Shown here one piece after another: positions 1 through 8,784 of a stretch of 64,000 bases of DNA. The stretch comes from JBAZPT01 sp041645535 (GTDB taxonomy: Bacteria; Patescibacteriota; Minisyncoccia; Moranbacterales; UBA2206), in contig JBAZPT010000001.1 of assembly GCA_041645535.1 (NCBI GenBank), positions 62,001-126,000 on the forward strand. Reading direction: 5' to 3'. How positions within the stretch are numbered: position 1 is the stretch's first letter; the number at the start of each line of letters is the position of its first letter. The notes below the pieces were generated by a model. The model did no database searches. It was not told the DNA's origin and saw only the letters and a program-made list of their open reading frames with translations. The position numbers and the translations under genes are program-made.

Positions 1-483
1 CAGTTGCGCACCGGCCGGGCTTCGACGGCGCTGGTGGAAAATATTTTAGTTGATTATTACGGCGCCAAATCGCCGATGAAACAGGTGGCGAGTATCACTA
101 TTCCCGAACCGCGCACCATTGTGATTTCACCCTGGGACAAGGGATCGCTGGTTGGCATTGAAAGCGCGATTAGAGAATCCCAGCTGAATTTGAATCCGAT
201 GAACGACGGCAATGTGGTGCGGATTAATATTCCCCAGCTTACCGAAGATCGCAGAAAAGAATTAGTGAAAGTTCTCAATCAAAAAGCCGAAGAAGCCAGA
301 ATTTCCATCCGCAAGCACCGCGAAGATGTGTGGGAAGAAATCCAGGAAATGGAAAAAAGCGGCAAAATCGGCGAGGACGACAAATTTTCCGGCAAAGACA
401 AGTTACAGGAAGTGGTGGACGGATATAATTCGGTGGTGGAAGACATCCGCAAGAAAAAAGAAGAGGAAATAATGACGGTTTAA
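1..483 (+). CDS. frr: Ribosome recycling factor, 5'-truncated by window edge
   Basis: Ribosome recycling factor splits post-termination ribosomes together with EF-G. The visible part starts in the middle of the protein at Q-L-R-T-G-R-A-S, which matches the RRF helix-1/beta-strand junction, and continues through the family stretches LVENILVDYYG, ITIPEPRTIVISPWD and RINIPQLTEDRRKELVK. It ends in the usual long charged C-terminal helix. About 25 N-terminal residues lie upstream of the window. It stops 7 bases before the RseP-like gene, so the two are probably cotranscribed. Confidence 0.95.
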   Translation, partial: QLRTGRASTALVENILVDYYGAKSPMKQVASITIPEPRTIVISPWDKGSLVGIESAIRESQLNLNPMNDGNVVRINIPQLTEDRRKELVKVLNQKAEEARISIRKHREDVWEEIQEMEKSGKIGEDDKFSGKDKLQEVVDGYNSVVEDIRKKKEEEIMTV

Positions 484-490
484 ATTTTTT

Positions 491-1783
491 ATGCTGACAA
501 TTATTGTTTTTATTTTAATTCTCGGAATTTTGATTTTTGTCCACGAATTGGGCCATTTTTTGACGGCGCGCCGGAGCGGGATACGGGCCAGCGAGTTCGG
601 CTTTGGTTTTCCGCCGCGGATGGTCGGTTTTCAGTTTATGTCCGGCAAAAAGCATGAGGAAAAACTGGAAGTGGAAAGCATCCAGGTGGAAAAAACTGAT
701 ATCAAGCTCTCTGACAATGAGGAGATTATCAAAGAAACGATTACGGAAAAAATGCGCCGGGTGGATAAAATTATTCCAGTGAAAAAGTGGAGATTAATTT
801 GGGGAAGCAAAGACGGCGATGATGAAAATGAAAAATCTGACTTGGCGGAAGCGCGTGAAAACCAGGAAACCGGCGGAACGATTTATTCCTTAAACTGGAT
901 TCCGCTCGGCGGTTTTGTGAAAATAAAAGGCGAAAACGGCGACGCCAAAGATGACTCGGACAGTTTTGCCGGCCGGCCGGCTTGGACGAGAATAAAAGTT
1001 TTGGCCGCGGGAGTGCTGATGAATTTTTTGTTTGCCTGGCTCCTGCTTTCCTTCGGGCTGATGCTTGGCGCGCCGGAACAAATTGAACCTAATCAAACTG
1101 ATCCCAATTCTAAAATCCAAATTTCGGAAGTTCTGCCTGATTCGCCGGCCAATACGATGGGGCTCAAGGTTGGGGATGAAATTTTGAAAAATGAACAATT
1201 TAAAAATTTGGAAGATGTGCAAAGCTATATTAATGCCAATAAGGGCCAGGAAATAACTTTGCATGTGAAAAGAGGCAATAAATTTTTTGATCTGAAAGGA
1301 ACGCCGCGCGTGGATGCGCCAGCCGGGCAGGGTCCCTTGGGAATAGGCCTCGCCGAAACGGCTATCACTAGGTATTCTTTTTTTGAAGCCATTTGGAAAG
1401 GGCTGATAGCCGTATGGAATTTGATTGTTATGATGGTGCTGGCGCTTTACGGGATTCTTAAAAATCTTTTGTTCGGGCAGAATATGATGGTGGAAGTGGC
1501 TGGGCCGGTGGGTATAGCGGTGCTGACAAAGCAGGTGACGGAACTGGGCCTTATTTATATCATCCAGTTTGCGGCGATTTTGAGCGTCAATCTGGGTATC
1601 ATCAACGCCCTCCCGTTCCCGGCGCTGGACGGCGGCCGCATTCTTTTCATTCTGATTGAAAAAATCAAAGGTTCGCCGGTCTCGCAAAAAACGGAACAAA
1701 TGTTCCATACTATCGGTTTTATACTGCTCATTCTTCTTATGATCCTCATCACTTTCAAAGATGTGGCGAAATTTATCAAATAG
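491..1783 (+). CDS. rseP: RseP-like site-2 intramembrane zinc metalloprotease (M50) with PDZ domain
   Basis: Intramembrane protease of the RseP/S2P family, which in other bacteria cleaves membrane-bound anti-sigma factors and signal-peptide remnants. The HExxH zinc motif (HELGH) lies at residues 18-22 in the first membrane segment. A PDZ domain follows at about residues 205-265 (core ISEVLPDSPANTMGLKVGDE), and the third zinc ligand is in the C-terminal NALPFPALDGGR motif (D380). At 430 residues it has the usual length, with a charged insertion of about 75 residues between the first helix and the conserved GGFVKIKGE region. In a bacterium that exports many signal-peptide proteins (see 21901-51500), clearing signal-peptide remnants is a plausible job, but this is inference. 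Confidence 0.93.
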   Translation: MLTIIVFILILGILIFVHELGHFLTARRSGIRASEFGFGFPPRMVGFQFMSGKKHEEKLEVESIQVEKTDIKLSDNEEIIKETITEKMRRVDKIIPVKKWRLIWGSKDGDDENEKSDLAEARENQETGGTIYSLNWIPLGGFVKIKGENGDAKDDSDSFAGRPAWTRIKVLAAGVLMNFLFAWLLLSFGLMLGAPEQIEPNQTDPNSKIQISEVLPDSPANTMGLKVGDEILKNEQFKNLEDVQSYINANKGQEITLHVKRGNKFFDLKGTPRVDAPAGQGPLGIGLAETAITRYSFFEAIWKGLIAVWNLIVMMVLALYGILKNLLFGQNMMVEVAGPVGIAVLTKQVTELGLIYIIQFAAILSVNLGIINALPFPALDGGRILFILIEKIKGSPVSQKTEQMFHTIGFILLILLMILITFKDVAKFIK

Positions 1784-1788
1784 ATCCG

Positions 1789-1813
1789 CACTTAGACATC
1801 GGATGTCTAAGTG
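1789..1813. repeat. 25-bp palindrome, family A (core agacatcSgatgtct)
   Basis: A perfect palindrome around a single central base, lying just after the rseP-like stop. The same core recurs twice inside rnhB (21267-21283 and 21291-21311). No T-run follows, so it is more likely a mobile repeat than a terminator. Confidence 0.85.
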
Positions 1814-1877
1814 AATATTTTGGCTTGTTTAAGCCACCCAAAAAGCGGGAGGAATGTAGATTGTGCGTGTGCTTGTG

Positions 1878-1906
1878 TTGACTGGTATAAATTTTTTTGT
1901 TAGAAT
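1878..1906 (+). promoter_or_regulatory. Sigma-70-type promoter for the kinase gene at 1943
   Basis: TTGACT at 1878-1883, a 17-base spacer and TAGAAT at 1901-1906. A small inverted repeat (TTAGAA ... TTCTAA) at 1900-1921 overlaps the expected start of transcription and could be an operator. Confidence 0.7.
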
Positions 1907-1942
1907 ATTTAGGTGTTCTAAAATCTTTTAATTTTTACAAAC

Positions 1943-2491
1943 ATGGCGAAGATTATTATTGGTCTCGTGGGAGAAAGCGGATCCGGGAAAGATACGGTGG
2001 CGAAATATTTGAATGAAAAGTATGGCGCGAAACTCATGCGCTTCGCAGATCCAATCAAGGAAACGCTGAATATTTATTTTGAACAAAGTTCTCGGGAAGA
2101 CCAGCAGTGGATGTATTTAAAATTAAAAGAAAGATTTGGCGGTGATGTTCTTGGTAGAGCCATACGGAAAAGAGTGGAGAATGCCGACGGCATAATCGCG
2201 ATTAATGGCTTACGTATGCCGGACGATCTTGTCTTTATGAGAAGTTTTGAAAAAAGCTACATTATCTACATAACTGCAAATCAAAAATTGCGCTGGGAGA
2301 GAACGGCGGGGAGAGGCGAGAAGGCAGATGATGATATTACTTTTGAAAAATTCCAGGAGATGGAGCGGGTGGAAACGGAAGTGCACATTCCGGAAATTGG
2401 CGCCAAGGCTGATTTTAAAATAGTAAACGAGAAAGATTTGGAATTTTTGCTCAAATCCGCGGATGAGATTATGGCGAAAATACAGGAATAG
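1943..2491 (+). CDS. P-loop nucleotide kinase-like protein
   Basis: A 182-residue P-loop protein with Walker A GESGSGKDT near residues 10-18, followed by a KYLNEKYG helix as in dephospho-CoA and deoxynucleoside-monophosphate kinases. Further motifs are MRFADPIKETL and IAINGLRMPDD, the latter resembling substrate-binding segments of dNMP kinase-like AAA proteins. The gene leads a cluster of thymidylate-synthesis genes, so phosphorylation of a nucleotide such as a dNMP is a reasonable guess. Dephospho-CoA kinase activity cannot be excluded. It has its own promoter upstream and a terminator-like hairpin downstream. Confidence 0.7.
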   Translation: MAKIIIGLVGESGSGKDTVAKYLNEKYGAKLMRFADPIKETLNIYFEQSSREDQQWMYLKLKERFGGDVLGRAIRKRVENADGIIAINGLRMPDDLVFMRSFEKSYIIYITANQKLRWERTAGRGEKADDDITFEKFQEMERVETEVHIPEIGAKADFKIVNEKDLEFLLKSADEIMAKIQE

Positions 2492-2498
2492 GACACAA

Positions 2499-2532
2499 CA
2501 AACGCCGTCTTTTGTAAAGATGGTGTTTTTTG
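2499..2532 (+). terminator. Rho-independent terminator after the kinase gene
   Basis: An 11-bp stem with G-U pairs (aacgccgtctt / aagatggtgtt) is followed by a run of six T. Confidence 0.7.
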
Positions 2533-2586
2533 ACCAAAAATGCGAAAAAGGGTAAAATATAACAACCTAACATTTTATAAAAACAC

Positions 2587-3831
2587 ATGCGCAATTTGAA
2601 AAAACAAGATCCGAAAATTTATCAAGCGATTCGGGGGGAGATAAAAAGACAGCAGGAAGGGATGGAACTTATTGCTTCTGAAAATTATGTTTCAGAGGCG
2701 GTGCTGGAAGCTTTAGGGACGGTGCTTACGAATAAATATTCCGAAGGCTATCCAGGCAGGCGCTATTATGGCGGGCAAAAATATACTGACATGGTGGAAA
2801 GTCTGGCGATTGAACGGGCGAAAAAACTTTTTGGCGCGGAGCATGTGAATGTTCAGCCGCTTTCCGGCGCGCCGGCGAATATGATTGCTTATAGCGCGGT
2901 TTTGAAACCGGGCGACACGGTTCTCGGAATGGATCTTTCGCATGGCGGGCATCTGACGCACGGCCATCCAGTGACGCTTTCAGCGCAGGTGTATAATTTC
3001 GTGCGTTATAAAACCGGGCGGGACGGCAAAATTGATTACAAGGAACTGGAGCAAATGGCAAAAAAGCACAAGCCCAAAATGATCTTGGCCGGCTTTTCGG
3101 CTTACACGCGGCAGTTGGATTATAAAAAATTCCGCGATATTGCCAAAAAAGTCGGAGCCATTACGATGTTTGACATCGCGCATATCGCGGGACTCATTGC
3201 TGGAAAAGCGTTGCCCAATCCGGTGCCCTATTTTGACATCGTGACGACCACGACGCACAAGACTTTGCGCGGACCGCGCGGAGGCATGATTTTGTGCAAA
3301 AAAGAATTTGCCAAAGCCATCGACAAAGCTTGTTTTCCTGGATTTCAGGGCGGACCGCATATGCATCAAATCGCAGGTAAAGCCGTGTGTTTTTTAGAAG
3401 CGCTGAAACCTTCTTTTAAAATTTATGCCAAACAAGTCATCAAAAATGCAAAAATTTTAGAGCAGGAACTCAAAAAACACGGATTCAAAATTATGTTTGG
3501 CGGCACGGACAACCATATGGTCTTGGTGGATGTTTTTGGATCCAAAGGCGTGACTGGCAAAGAGGCGGAAGTAGCGCTCGATGAAATCGGCATTACGCTC
3601 AATAAAAATATGATTCCGGATGATCCGCGAAGCCCGATGGATCCGAGTGGAATCCGCATCGGCGTGCCGGCGGTGACCACGCGGGGGATGAAAGAGAAAG
3701 AAATAAAAATAATCGCCAAATGGATAAAGGAAGCGGTTAAAAATCACAAAAACGCGAAAAAACTCAAGCAGCTACACAGAGAAGTTATCAATCTTTGCAA
3801 AAAATTTCCAATATATAAAGGATTAAAATAA
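2587..3831 (+). CDS. glyA: Serine hydroxymethyltransferase
   Basis: PLP enzyme that converts serine and tetrahydrofolate to glycine and 5,10-methylene-THF, the one-carbon donor for ThyA encoded nearby. At 414 residues it has full length. Diagnostic segments are GMELIASENYVSEAVLEALG, the TNKYSEGYPGRRYYGG loop and the PLP-lysine motif TTTTHKTLRGPRGG with K225. The start follows a -10-like TAAAAT about 30 bases upstream. The stop overlaps the next start by one base (TAATG), indicating translational coupling with the second P-loop kinase. Confidence 0.97.
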   Translation: MRNLKKQDPKIYQAIRGEIKRQQEGMELIASENYVSEAVLEALGTVLTNKYSEGYPGRRYYGGQKYTDMVESLAIERAKKLFGAEHVNVQPLSGAPANMIAYSAVLKPGDTVLGMDLSHGGHLTHGHPVTLSAQVYNFVRYKTGRDGKIDYKELEQMAKKHKPKMILAGFSAYTRQLDYKKFRDIAKKVGAITMFDIAHIAGLIAGKALPNPVPYFDIVTTTTHKTLRGPRGGMILCKKEFAKAIDKACFPGFQGGPHMHQIAGKAVCFLEALKPSFKIYAKQVIKNAKILEQELKKHGFKIMFGGTDNHMVLVDVFGSKGVTGKEAEVALDEIGITLNKNMIPDDPRSPMDPSGIRIGVPAVTTRGMKEKEIKIIAKWIKEAVKNHKNAKKLKQLHREVINLCKKFPIYKGLK

Positions 3832-4388
3832 TGATGAACAGAAAAGTCATCGCCATTTTAGGTCTGCCGGGATCGGGAAAATCAGAAGTGATAAATTATT
3901 TAATCAAAAAATACGGCTGGCCGAAAGTGTATTTTGGGGATGTGACTTTTGATGAATTGAAAAAACGCGGGCTGGAAATCAATGAAAAGAATGAAAGGAT
4001 GGTCAGGGAGGACATCCGCAAAAAATTCGGTTTTGATTATTATCCAAAACAGGTAATCAAAAAGATAATCAAAATAAAAAATGCGAAAATCGTCTTAGTT
4101 GAAAGTCTTTACGCCTGGCAGGAATTTCTGTTACTGAAAAATAAATTCAAGGATGATTTGATAACTATTGCCGTGTATGCCAAGCCGGAAGTCAGATATG
4201 GGCGTCTTGGGAAACGCAAAAAGAGACCATTGAGCCGGAAAGAGGCGCAAAGCCGGGATTACGCGCAGATAGAAAATCTTTTTCAAGGCGGTCCGATTGC
4301 TATGGCGGATTATGTAATCGTGAATGAGGGAACAAAAGATAATCTGAAAAATAATATTGAAAAAATTATTAATCAATCAAACAAATAA
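3831..4388 (+). CDS. P-loop kinase, dephospho-CoA/adenylate kinase-like (UPF0200-like)
   Basis: A 185-residue P-loop protein with Walker A GLPGSGKSE near residues 11-19 and FGDVTFDELKKRGLEINEKN, recalling the archaeal UPF0200 group of predicted nucleotide kinases. The lid-like segment GRLGKRKKRPLSRKEAQSRD supplies arginines expected for phosphate binding. ALYAW-type and NEGT motifs near the C-terminus match AAA_18/dephospho-CoA kinase-like folds. It overlaps glyA by one base and sits directly before dCMP deaminase. A dNMP or UMP/CMP kinase role in the pyrimidine cluster is plausible; the substrate is not visible from sequence. Confidence 0.65.
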   Translation: MMNRKVIAILGLPGSGKSEVINYLIKKYGWPKVYFGDVTFDELKKRGLEINEKNERMVREDIRKKFGFDYYPKQVIKKIIKIKNAKIVLVESLYAWQEFLLLKNKFKDDLITIAVYAKPEVRYGRLGKRKKRPLSRKEAQSRDYAQIENLFQGGPIAMADYVIVNEGTKDNLKNNIEKIINQSNK

Positions 4389-4392
4389 AACT

Positions 4393-4941
4393 ATGCCGCA
4401 AGCCAGGAAAAAGGGAAAATTCGAAAAATTTACGAGACCCGATTGGGACGCAACATTTATAATGATGGCTAAAATTATGGCGCAAAGAACTGCCTGTCGG
4501 CATCATAAGGTCGCATCTGTTTTTGTGGACGAAAATCATAAAATAGTAGCCACTGGTTATAATGGTCCGACTGTCGGCGATATTCACTGCAATGAAGTGG
4601 GTTGTGCCAAAATTGACGGCGATCCGGTGACGGGAAAACTGAAACGTTGCCGCGGTGCGCATAGTGAAATCAACGCCATTATGAACGCAGGGAACACGGA
4701 AAAACTCAAAAATTCCACGCTTTATGTGACTGGCTCGCCTTGCTATGACTGTATGAAATCGCTGAATAATCTAGGCGTGAAAAGAATAGTTTATTATTCA
4801 GAATACGCTCGCATTCAGGATGGAGGCAAGGGTAAAAGAATCCGCGAAGATGAAGTTTGGGAACTGGCGAAAAAGAGAAGGATTAAACTGGAAAAATTTC
4901 AAGGTAATCTGGATTTTTTCAAAGATACTCTTAAAAAATAA
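4393..4941 (+). CDS. Deoxycytidylate (dCMP) deaminase
   Basis: Zinc enzyme that deaminates dCMP to dUMP, the substrate of ThyA encoded 12 bases downstream. The zinc/catalytic motif is HSEINAI (in place of the usual HAE), with the second ligand pair in GSPCYDCMKSL. The N-terminal CRHHKVASVFVDENHKIVATGYNG strand and ITHC-like loop GCAK.D fit the ComE/DCTD group. I chose the ATG at 4393 because the family begins shortly before the DWDATFIMMAKIMAQRTACR helix; an in-frame ATG at 4357 lies inside the previous gene. Length 182 residues. Confidence 0.93.
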   Translation: MPQARKKGKFEKFTRPDWDATFIMMAKIMAQRTACRHHKVASVFVDENHKIVATGYNGPTVGDIHCNEVGCAKIDGDPVTGKLKRCRGAHSEINAIMNAGNTEKLKNSTLYVTGSPCYDCMKSLNNLGVKRIVYYSEYARIQDGGKGKRIREDEVWELAKKRRIKLEKFQGNLDFFKDTLKK

Positions 4942-4953
4942 ATTTTATAATTT

Positions 4954-6003
4954 ATGGAAAACAAAAAACATCCCGAATATCAATATCTGGACTTACTCAA
5001 AGATATTTTGGAAAATGGCGCTGATAAACCGCTGTTTTTCACGCCGGAAGTTTTGCAGCAATACAAAGACAAGGGGCAGGAGCCGCCGTATATCCGTTCG
5101 GTTTTTGGCAGAATTATTCGCTTTGATTTAAGTAAAGGATTTCCACTTCTAACCACCAAAAAAACTTTTCACCGGGGAATTTTTACGGAACTGCTTTGGT
5201 TTTTGAGCGGGGATTCGAATATAAAATATCTGGCGGACAATGATGTGCATATTTGGGACGAATGGGCCTGGAAGCGCTATCACAAAGCGGCGGTGGCGGG
5301 CGAGCATGAAGATATGAGCCAGGCAGAGTTTATTGCGAAAATAAAAGCGGAGGATAAAGACAGTGAGTTTGTGAAAAAATGGGGAGATCTGATCACAATT
5401 TACGGCCGGATGTGGCGCCGGTGGCCGGCGAGCGACGGGCGTGAAATTGACCAGCTGGCCTGGGTGATCGACGGGTTAAAAACCAATCCTGATCGGAAGT
5501 CTTATGTGGTTTCTGCCTGGAATCCGGATTTTATTTATGCCATGGCTTCTCCTGGAAATAAAAACGAAGTTCCGCCGTTTTGCCATACAACCTTTCAGTT
5601 CGCAGTGGTTAACGGAAAACTGAATCTGGCTATGTTCCAAAGAAGCGCTGATTCATTTTTAGGCGTGCCGTTTAACATCGCTAGTTATGCCCTATTGCTT
5701 TTGATGGTGGCGCAAGTGACCGGATTGCCGGTTGGAGAATTCGTGCATTTTTTTGGTGATGTGCACATTTATTCCAATCATTTTGATCAGGTTAAAGAAC
5801 AATTGCAACGAGAGCCACGGCCTTTTCCGACACTGAAGTTAAATCAGGCAGTCAAAAATATCGACGATTTCAAACTGGAAGATATAATTTTAGAAAATTA
5901 CGACCCGCATCCGCCGCTCAAAGCTGAAATTGCAAATATTGGCGGGTACGATGAAAAGAATAAGAAAAATTACGACAGGAAATCAGCCTGCGCTAAAGAA
6001 TAA
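4954..6003 (+). CDS. thyA: Thymidylate synthase
   Basis: Converts dUMP and 5,10-methylene-THF to dTMP and dihydrofolate. The catalytic cysteine is C210 in PPFCHTTFQF, followed by RSADSFLGVPFNIASYALL and the dUMP-binding FGDVHIYSNH. At 349 residues it is longer than the usual 264-290. The extra length is an insertion after the WDEWA segment (about residues 110-145) and a C-terminal tail after YDPHPPLKAEI, whose end would normally lie close to PHPxIK-AV. The altered C-terminus may matter because that end closes the active site in known enzymes. The folA start follows 4 bases after the stop. Confidence 0.96.
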   Translation: MENKKHPEYQYLDLLKDILENGADKPLFFTPEVLQQYKDKGQEPPYIRSVFGRIIRFDLSKGFPLLTTKKTFHRGIFTELLWFLSGDSNIKYLADNDVHIWDEWAWKRYHKAAVAGEHEDMSQAEFIAKIKAEDKDSEFVKKWGDLITIYGRMWRRWPASDGREIDQLAWVIDGLKTNPDRKSYVVSAWNPDFIYAMASPGNKNEVPPFCHTTFQFAVVNGKLNLAMFQRSADSFLGVPFNIASYALLLLMVAQVTGLPVGEFVHFFGDVHIYSNHFDQVKEQLQREPRPFPTLKLNQAVKNIDDFKLEDIILENYDPHPPLKAEIANIGGYDEKNKKNYDRKSACAKE

Positions 6004-6007
6004 ATTT

Positions 6008-6481
6008 ATGATTTCAATGATTTGCGCCGTCGGCAAAAATTTGGCCATCGGGCGCGACAATAAATTAATTTGGGATCTGTCCAATGACCTCAAGCATTTC
6101 AGGGATATTACCGCCGGGCACACTGTGATTATGGGCGACCGGACTTTTGAGTCCATTGGTCGGCCGCTGCCGAACAGGAAAAACATTGTGGTAACATTGA
6201 AAGAAAATTATGAGGCGCCGGGCTGCGAAGTGCGCAATTCTTTGGAAGAAGTTTTAAGTGAATACAAAAACAGCGAGGAAGAAGTTTTTGTCATCGGCGG
6301 AGCGACGATTTACAAATTATCCCTGTCTTTTGCTGACAAGCTGTATCTCACGCTGGTGGATGATGCGCCGGAAGACGCAGACGCCTTTTTTCCGGATTAT
6401 TCTGAGTTTAAAAAAGAAATTTCGCGTGAAGAGCGCGAAGAAAATGGCATCAAATACGCGCTTGTGGAATTAATAAAATAA
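6008..6481 (+). CDS. folA: Dihydrofolate reductase
   Basis: Regenerates tetrahydrofolate from the dihydrofolate produced by ThyA. The protein begins MISMICAVGKNLAIGRDNKLIW, then LSNDLKHFRDIT with the active-site Asp, IMGDRTFESIGRPLPNRKNIV and FVIGGATIYKL for NADPH binding. From the ATG at 6008 it is 157 residues, the typical length; an earlier in-frame start at 5930 would lie inside thyA. The order thyA-folA with a 4-base gap is a classic operon arrangement. Confidence 0.96.
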   Translation: MISMICAVGKNLAIGRDNKLIWDLSNDLKHFRDITAGHTVIMGDRTFESIGRPLPNRKNIVVTLKENYEAPGCEVRNSLEEVLSEYKNSEEEVFVIGGATIYKLSLSFADKLYLTLVDDAPEDADAFFPDYSEFKKEISREEREENGIKYALVELIK

Positions 6482-6491
6482 TTTTTGAAAT

Positions 6492-7040
6492 ATGATTTTA
6501 GGCATTAAAAAATTGCACGAACTGGTTTCGGAAATAAAGTTAGTTGAAAATTTATGCGAGCGGGAAATGCAAAATCCGGAGGGCGCCGGCTTTGATTTGC
6601 GTCTAGGAGAAGTGTATGAACTCGAAGGTGACGGGTTTTTGGGTGTAGAAGAAAGGCATACGCCGGACGCTAAACTCATTGCAAAAAACGAAGAAGGAAA
6701 AAGCGAACAGGACAATTCTTTTGTTTTTGAGCCGGGCAAATATTATTTAGTGAAAACGATGGAAAAGGTTAGCTTGCCAGTAACAGTTTCCGGAATTATT
6801 TTTCCGCGTACGACGATGTTTCGTTCGGGCCTCGGGCTTTTCAATGGCGTAGTCCAACCGGGATATTGCGGAGAACTGACTTTCGGAGTTTGTAACTTAG
6901 GCCAAAGCAATATTAAAATATCTTTCGGCGCGCGTGTCGTGCATATTACATTTCACGAAGTTTTGGGCGAAGGCAATCAATACCGCGGTCAATGGCAAGG
7001 AGGAAGAGTGAGTACCGGCGGTAAAGAAACACAGATTTAG
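6492..7040 (+). CDS. dcd: dCTP deaminase / dUTPase-fold protein
   Basis: Trimeric dUTPase-fold enzyme producing dUTP or dUMP from dCTP. The family signatures visible are GAGFDLRLGEVYEL near residues 30-45, FPRTTMFRSGLGLFNGVVQPGYCGELTFGV at about residues 98-130 and a glycine-rich C-terminal tail (QWQGGRVSTGGKETQ). At 182 residues it matches Dcd better than dUTPase, and bifunctional dCTP deaminase/dUTPase is possible. Together with dCMP deaminase, ThyA, FolA and GlyA it gives a compact route to dTMP. Confidence 0.88.
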   Translation: MILGIKKLHELVSEIKLVENLCEREMQNPEGAGFDLRLGEVYELEGDGFLGVEERHTPDAKLIAKNEEGKSEQDNSFVFEPGKYYLVKTMEKVSLPVTVSGIIFPRTTMFRSGLGLFNGVVQPGYCGELTFGVCNLGQSNIKISFGARVVHITFHEVLGEGNQYRGQWQGGRVSTGGKETQI

Positions 7041-7055
7041 TGTTATAATAAAATC

Positions 7056-8573
7056 ATGACAAAGTATACACCCGTCATCGGAATGGAAGTGCATGTTGAA
7101 CTTAAAACTAAGTCCAAGATGTTTTGTGATTCTAAAAATGGGCTAGGTGAGGAAAGTGAACCGAATATTCATATCTGCCCTGTATGCACGGGCCAACCGG
7201 GGACGCTTCCGGTGCCGAACCGCCAGGCGATCGAATTTGTACAGCTAGCTGGAGTAGCTCTTAATTGTGAAATAAACCTCAACAGCAAGTTTGACCGCAA
7301 AAATTATTTTTATCCAGATCTCCCTAAGGGGTACCAAATTTCTCAATATGACCAGCCGCTTTGCGGAAAAGGGTATCTTGATATTAACAAAAAGAAAATC
7401 GGGATTACTAGAATTCATTTGGAAGAGGATACGGGAAAATTGCATCATAGTACCATTATTAAAGTCGGCCGAGCGGATGATACAGAATATAAAACTGTTT
7501 CTAGGGATTATACCCTTGTTGATTTTAACCGGGCGGGAGTCCCTCTCATGGAATTAGTGACAGAGCCTGATTTTGAGACTGGAGCGGAGGCCAGATTATT
7601 TTGCCAAAAATTGCAGCAGATTTGCCGTTATTTGGGCATTTCAATGGCTGATATGGAAAAGGGCAATATGCGCTGTGAGGCCAATATTTCGCTCTACAAG
7701 AAAGGGGAGGAAAAGCTTAGCGGAACCAAGGTGGAGGTCAAAAATATAAATTCCTTTAAGTTTGTGGAAAAGGCGATTGATGCTGAAATAAAGCGCCAAA
7801 CAGAGATTTTGGAGGAGGGCAAAAAGGTAGTTCAGGAGACCCGCGGTTGGGATGAAGCCAAGGGCGACACCGTATCCCAGCGGACTAAGGAGTCGGCCCA
7901 TGACTATCGCTATTTTCCGGAGCCGGATATTCCACCGCTTAAATTTGATGATGATTATATTGAGAGCCTGCGCCGAAATCTGCCCGAACTTCCGGAGGCT
8001 AAAAAGCAGAGATTTATTTCTGAATACGGCGTATCCAGTGAAAACGTGGATGTGATTGTGAGCGATAAAAAATTGGCCGAATATTTTGAAAATGTAGTTT
8101 CGGAAATAAAAGAAAAATTGGACTGCAAAGAATTCCAGGTAGGAGAGGAAAAGTGTCTGAAGCTAGCGGCCAACTATATGGTCAGCGAACTGCAAAAACA
8201 TCTGGTGAAAAACGGGCACAAAATCGAAGAAGTAAAAATTACTCCGGAAAATTACGCCGAGCTTATCGTCTTTGTGGCGGACGGAAAAATAAATTCCAGC
8301 GCGGCGCAGGCGGTTTTGGAAGAAATGTATCGGACTGGCGGCGACCCGTCGCAAATTATTGAAGCCAAGGGACTTTTGCAGGTAAGCGATGAGGGCGTGC
8401 TGGAGGAAGTCGTCCAAAAAGTGCTGGATGCCAATTCGCAATCAGTCGAAGATTACAAAAAAGGCAAACAAAACGCCCTGCAGTTTTTAATGGGGAAAAC
8501 AATGGCGGCGTCAAAAGGCAAAGCCAATCCGAAAATTGTCGGAGAGATATTAAAGAAAAAACTTAGCTCCTAA
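7056..8573 (+). CDS. gatB: Aspartyl/glutamyl-tRNA amidotransferase subunit B
   Basis: Subunit of the GatCAB amidotransferase that turns misacylated Glu-tRNA(Gln) or Asp-tRNA(Asn) into the correct species. The 505-residue protein begins TPVIGMEVHVELKTKSKMFC, has the zinc-type cysteines C25/C42/C45-like in CD..CPVCTGQPGTLPV, the catalytic-groove segment DLPKGYQISQYDQPL, and ends with a YqeY-like tail domain (QFLMGKTMAASKGKANPKIV). A -10-like TATAAT lies just upstream. gatA and gatC are not in the window. Confidence 0.96.
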   Translation: MTKYTPVIGMEVHVELKTKSKMFCDSKNGLGEESEPNIHICPVCTGQPGTLPVPNRQAIEFVQLAGVALNCEINLNSKFDRKNYFYPDLPKGYQISQYDQPLCGKGYLDINKKKIGITRIHLEEDTGKLHHSTIIKVGRADDTEYKTVSRDYTLVDFNRAGVPLMELVTEPDFETGAEARLFCQKLQQICRYLGISMADMEKGNMRCEANISLYKKGEEKLSGTKVEVKNINSFKFVEKAIDAEIKRQTEILEEGKKVVQETRGWDEAKGDTVSQRTKESAHDYRYFPEPDIPPLKFDDDYIESLRRNLPELPEAKKQRFISEYGVSSENVDVIVSDKKLAEYFENVVSEIKEKLDCKEFQVGEEKCLKLAANYMVSELQKHLVKNGHKIEEVKITPENYAELIVFVADGKINSSAAQAVLEEMYRTGGDPSQIIEAKGLLQVSDEGVLEEVVQKVLDANSQSVEDYKKGKQNALQFLMGKTMAASKGKANPKIVGEILKKKLSS

Positions 8574-8595
8574 AATTTATACGGGGAGGTGCGAA

Positions 8596-8781
8596 ATGGC
8601 AGAAATTAACAGATATATGATTAAAAAAAGAGAGGAGGCAAGAGAGCGTTGCGGAGGATTAAGCTGTAGTTATTGTTTTCAGAAAAATACTTTCAGCAAA
8701 AATATTAAAGGCTGCAAATCCTGTCATAGTCCATGCCCCTCTCTAACTTCTTGTGCTGCCTGCATGGCGTCTCAGAAGTAA
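8596..8781 (+). CDS. Small cysteine-rich protein of unknown function
   Basis: A 61-residue protein with nine cysteines arranged as CxxxxCxxC, then CxxCxxxC and CxxC. I do not recognise the family. The spacing suggests metal binding or disulfides; there is no signal peptide. It is preceded by a strong Shine-Dalgarno site (ggggaggtgc) and followed closely by a hairpin terminator, so it is likely expressed as a short separate message or as the tail of the gatB transcript. Confidence 0.65.
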   Translation: MAEINRYMIKKREEARERCGGLSCSYCFQKNTFSKNIKGCKSCHSPCPSLTSCAACMASQK

Positions 8782-8784
8782 AAA

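Noticed and set aside
890..1708. Long minus-strand open frame opposite the RseP-like gene
   Set aside because: It lies fully antisense to a well-supported gene and has low-complexity composition typical of shadow frames. Similar shadows opposite glyA, dnaE, thrS and smc were rejected for the same reason.
1789..1813. Transcription terminator after the RseP-like gene
   Set aside because: The palindrome is not followed by a T-run and has sister copies inside rnhB, so a repeat is more likely.
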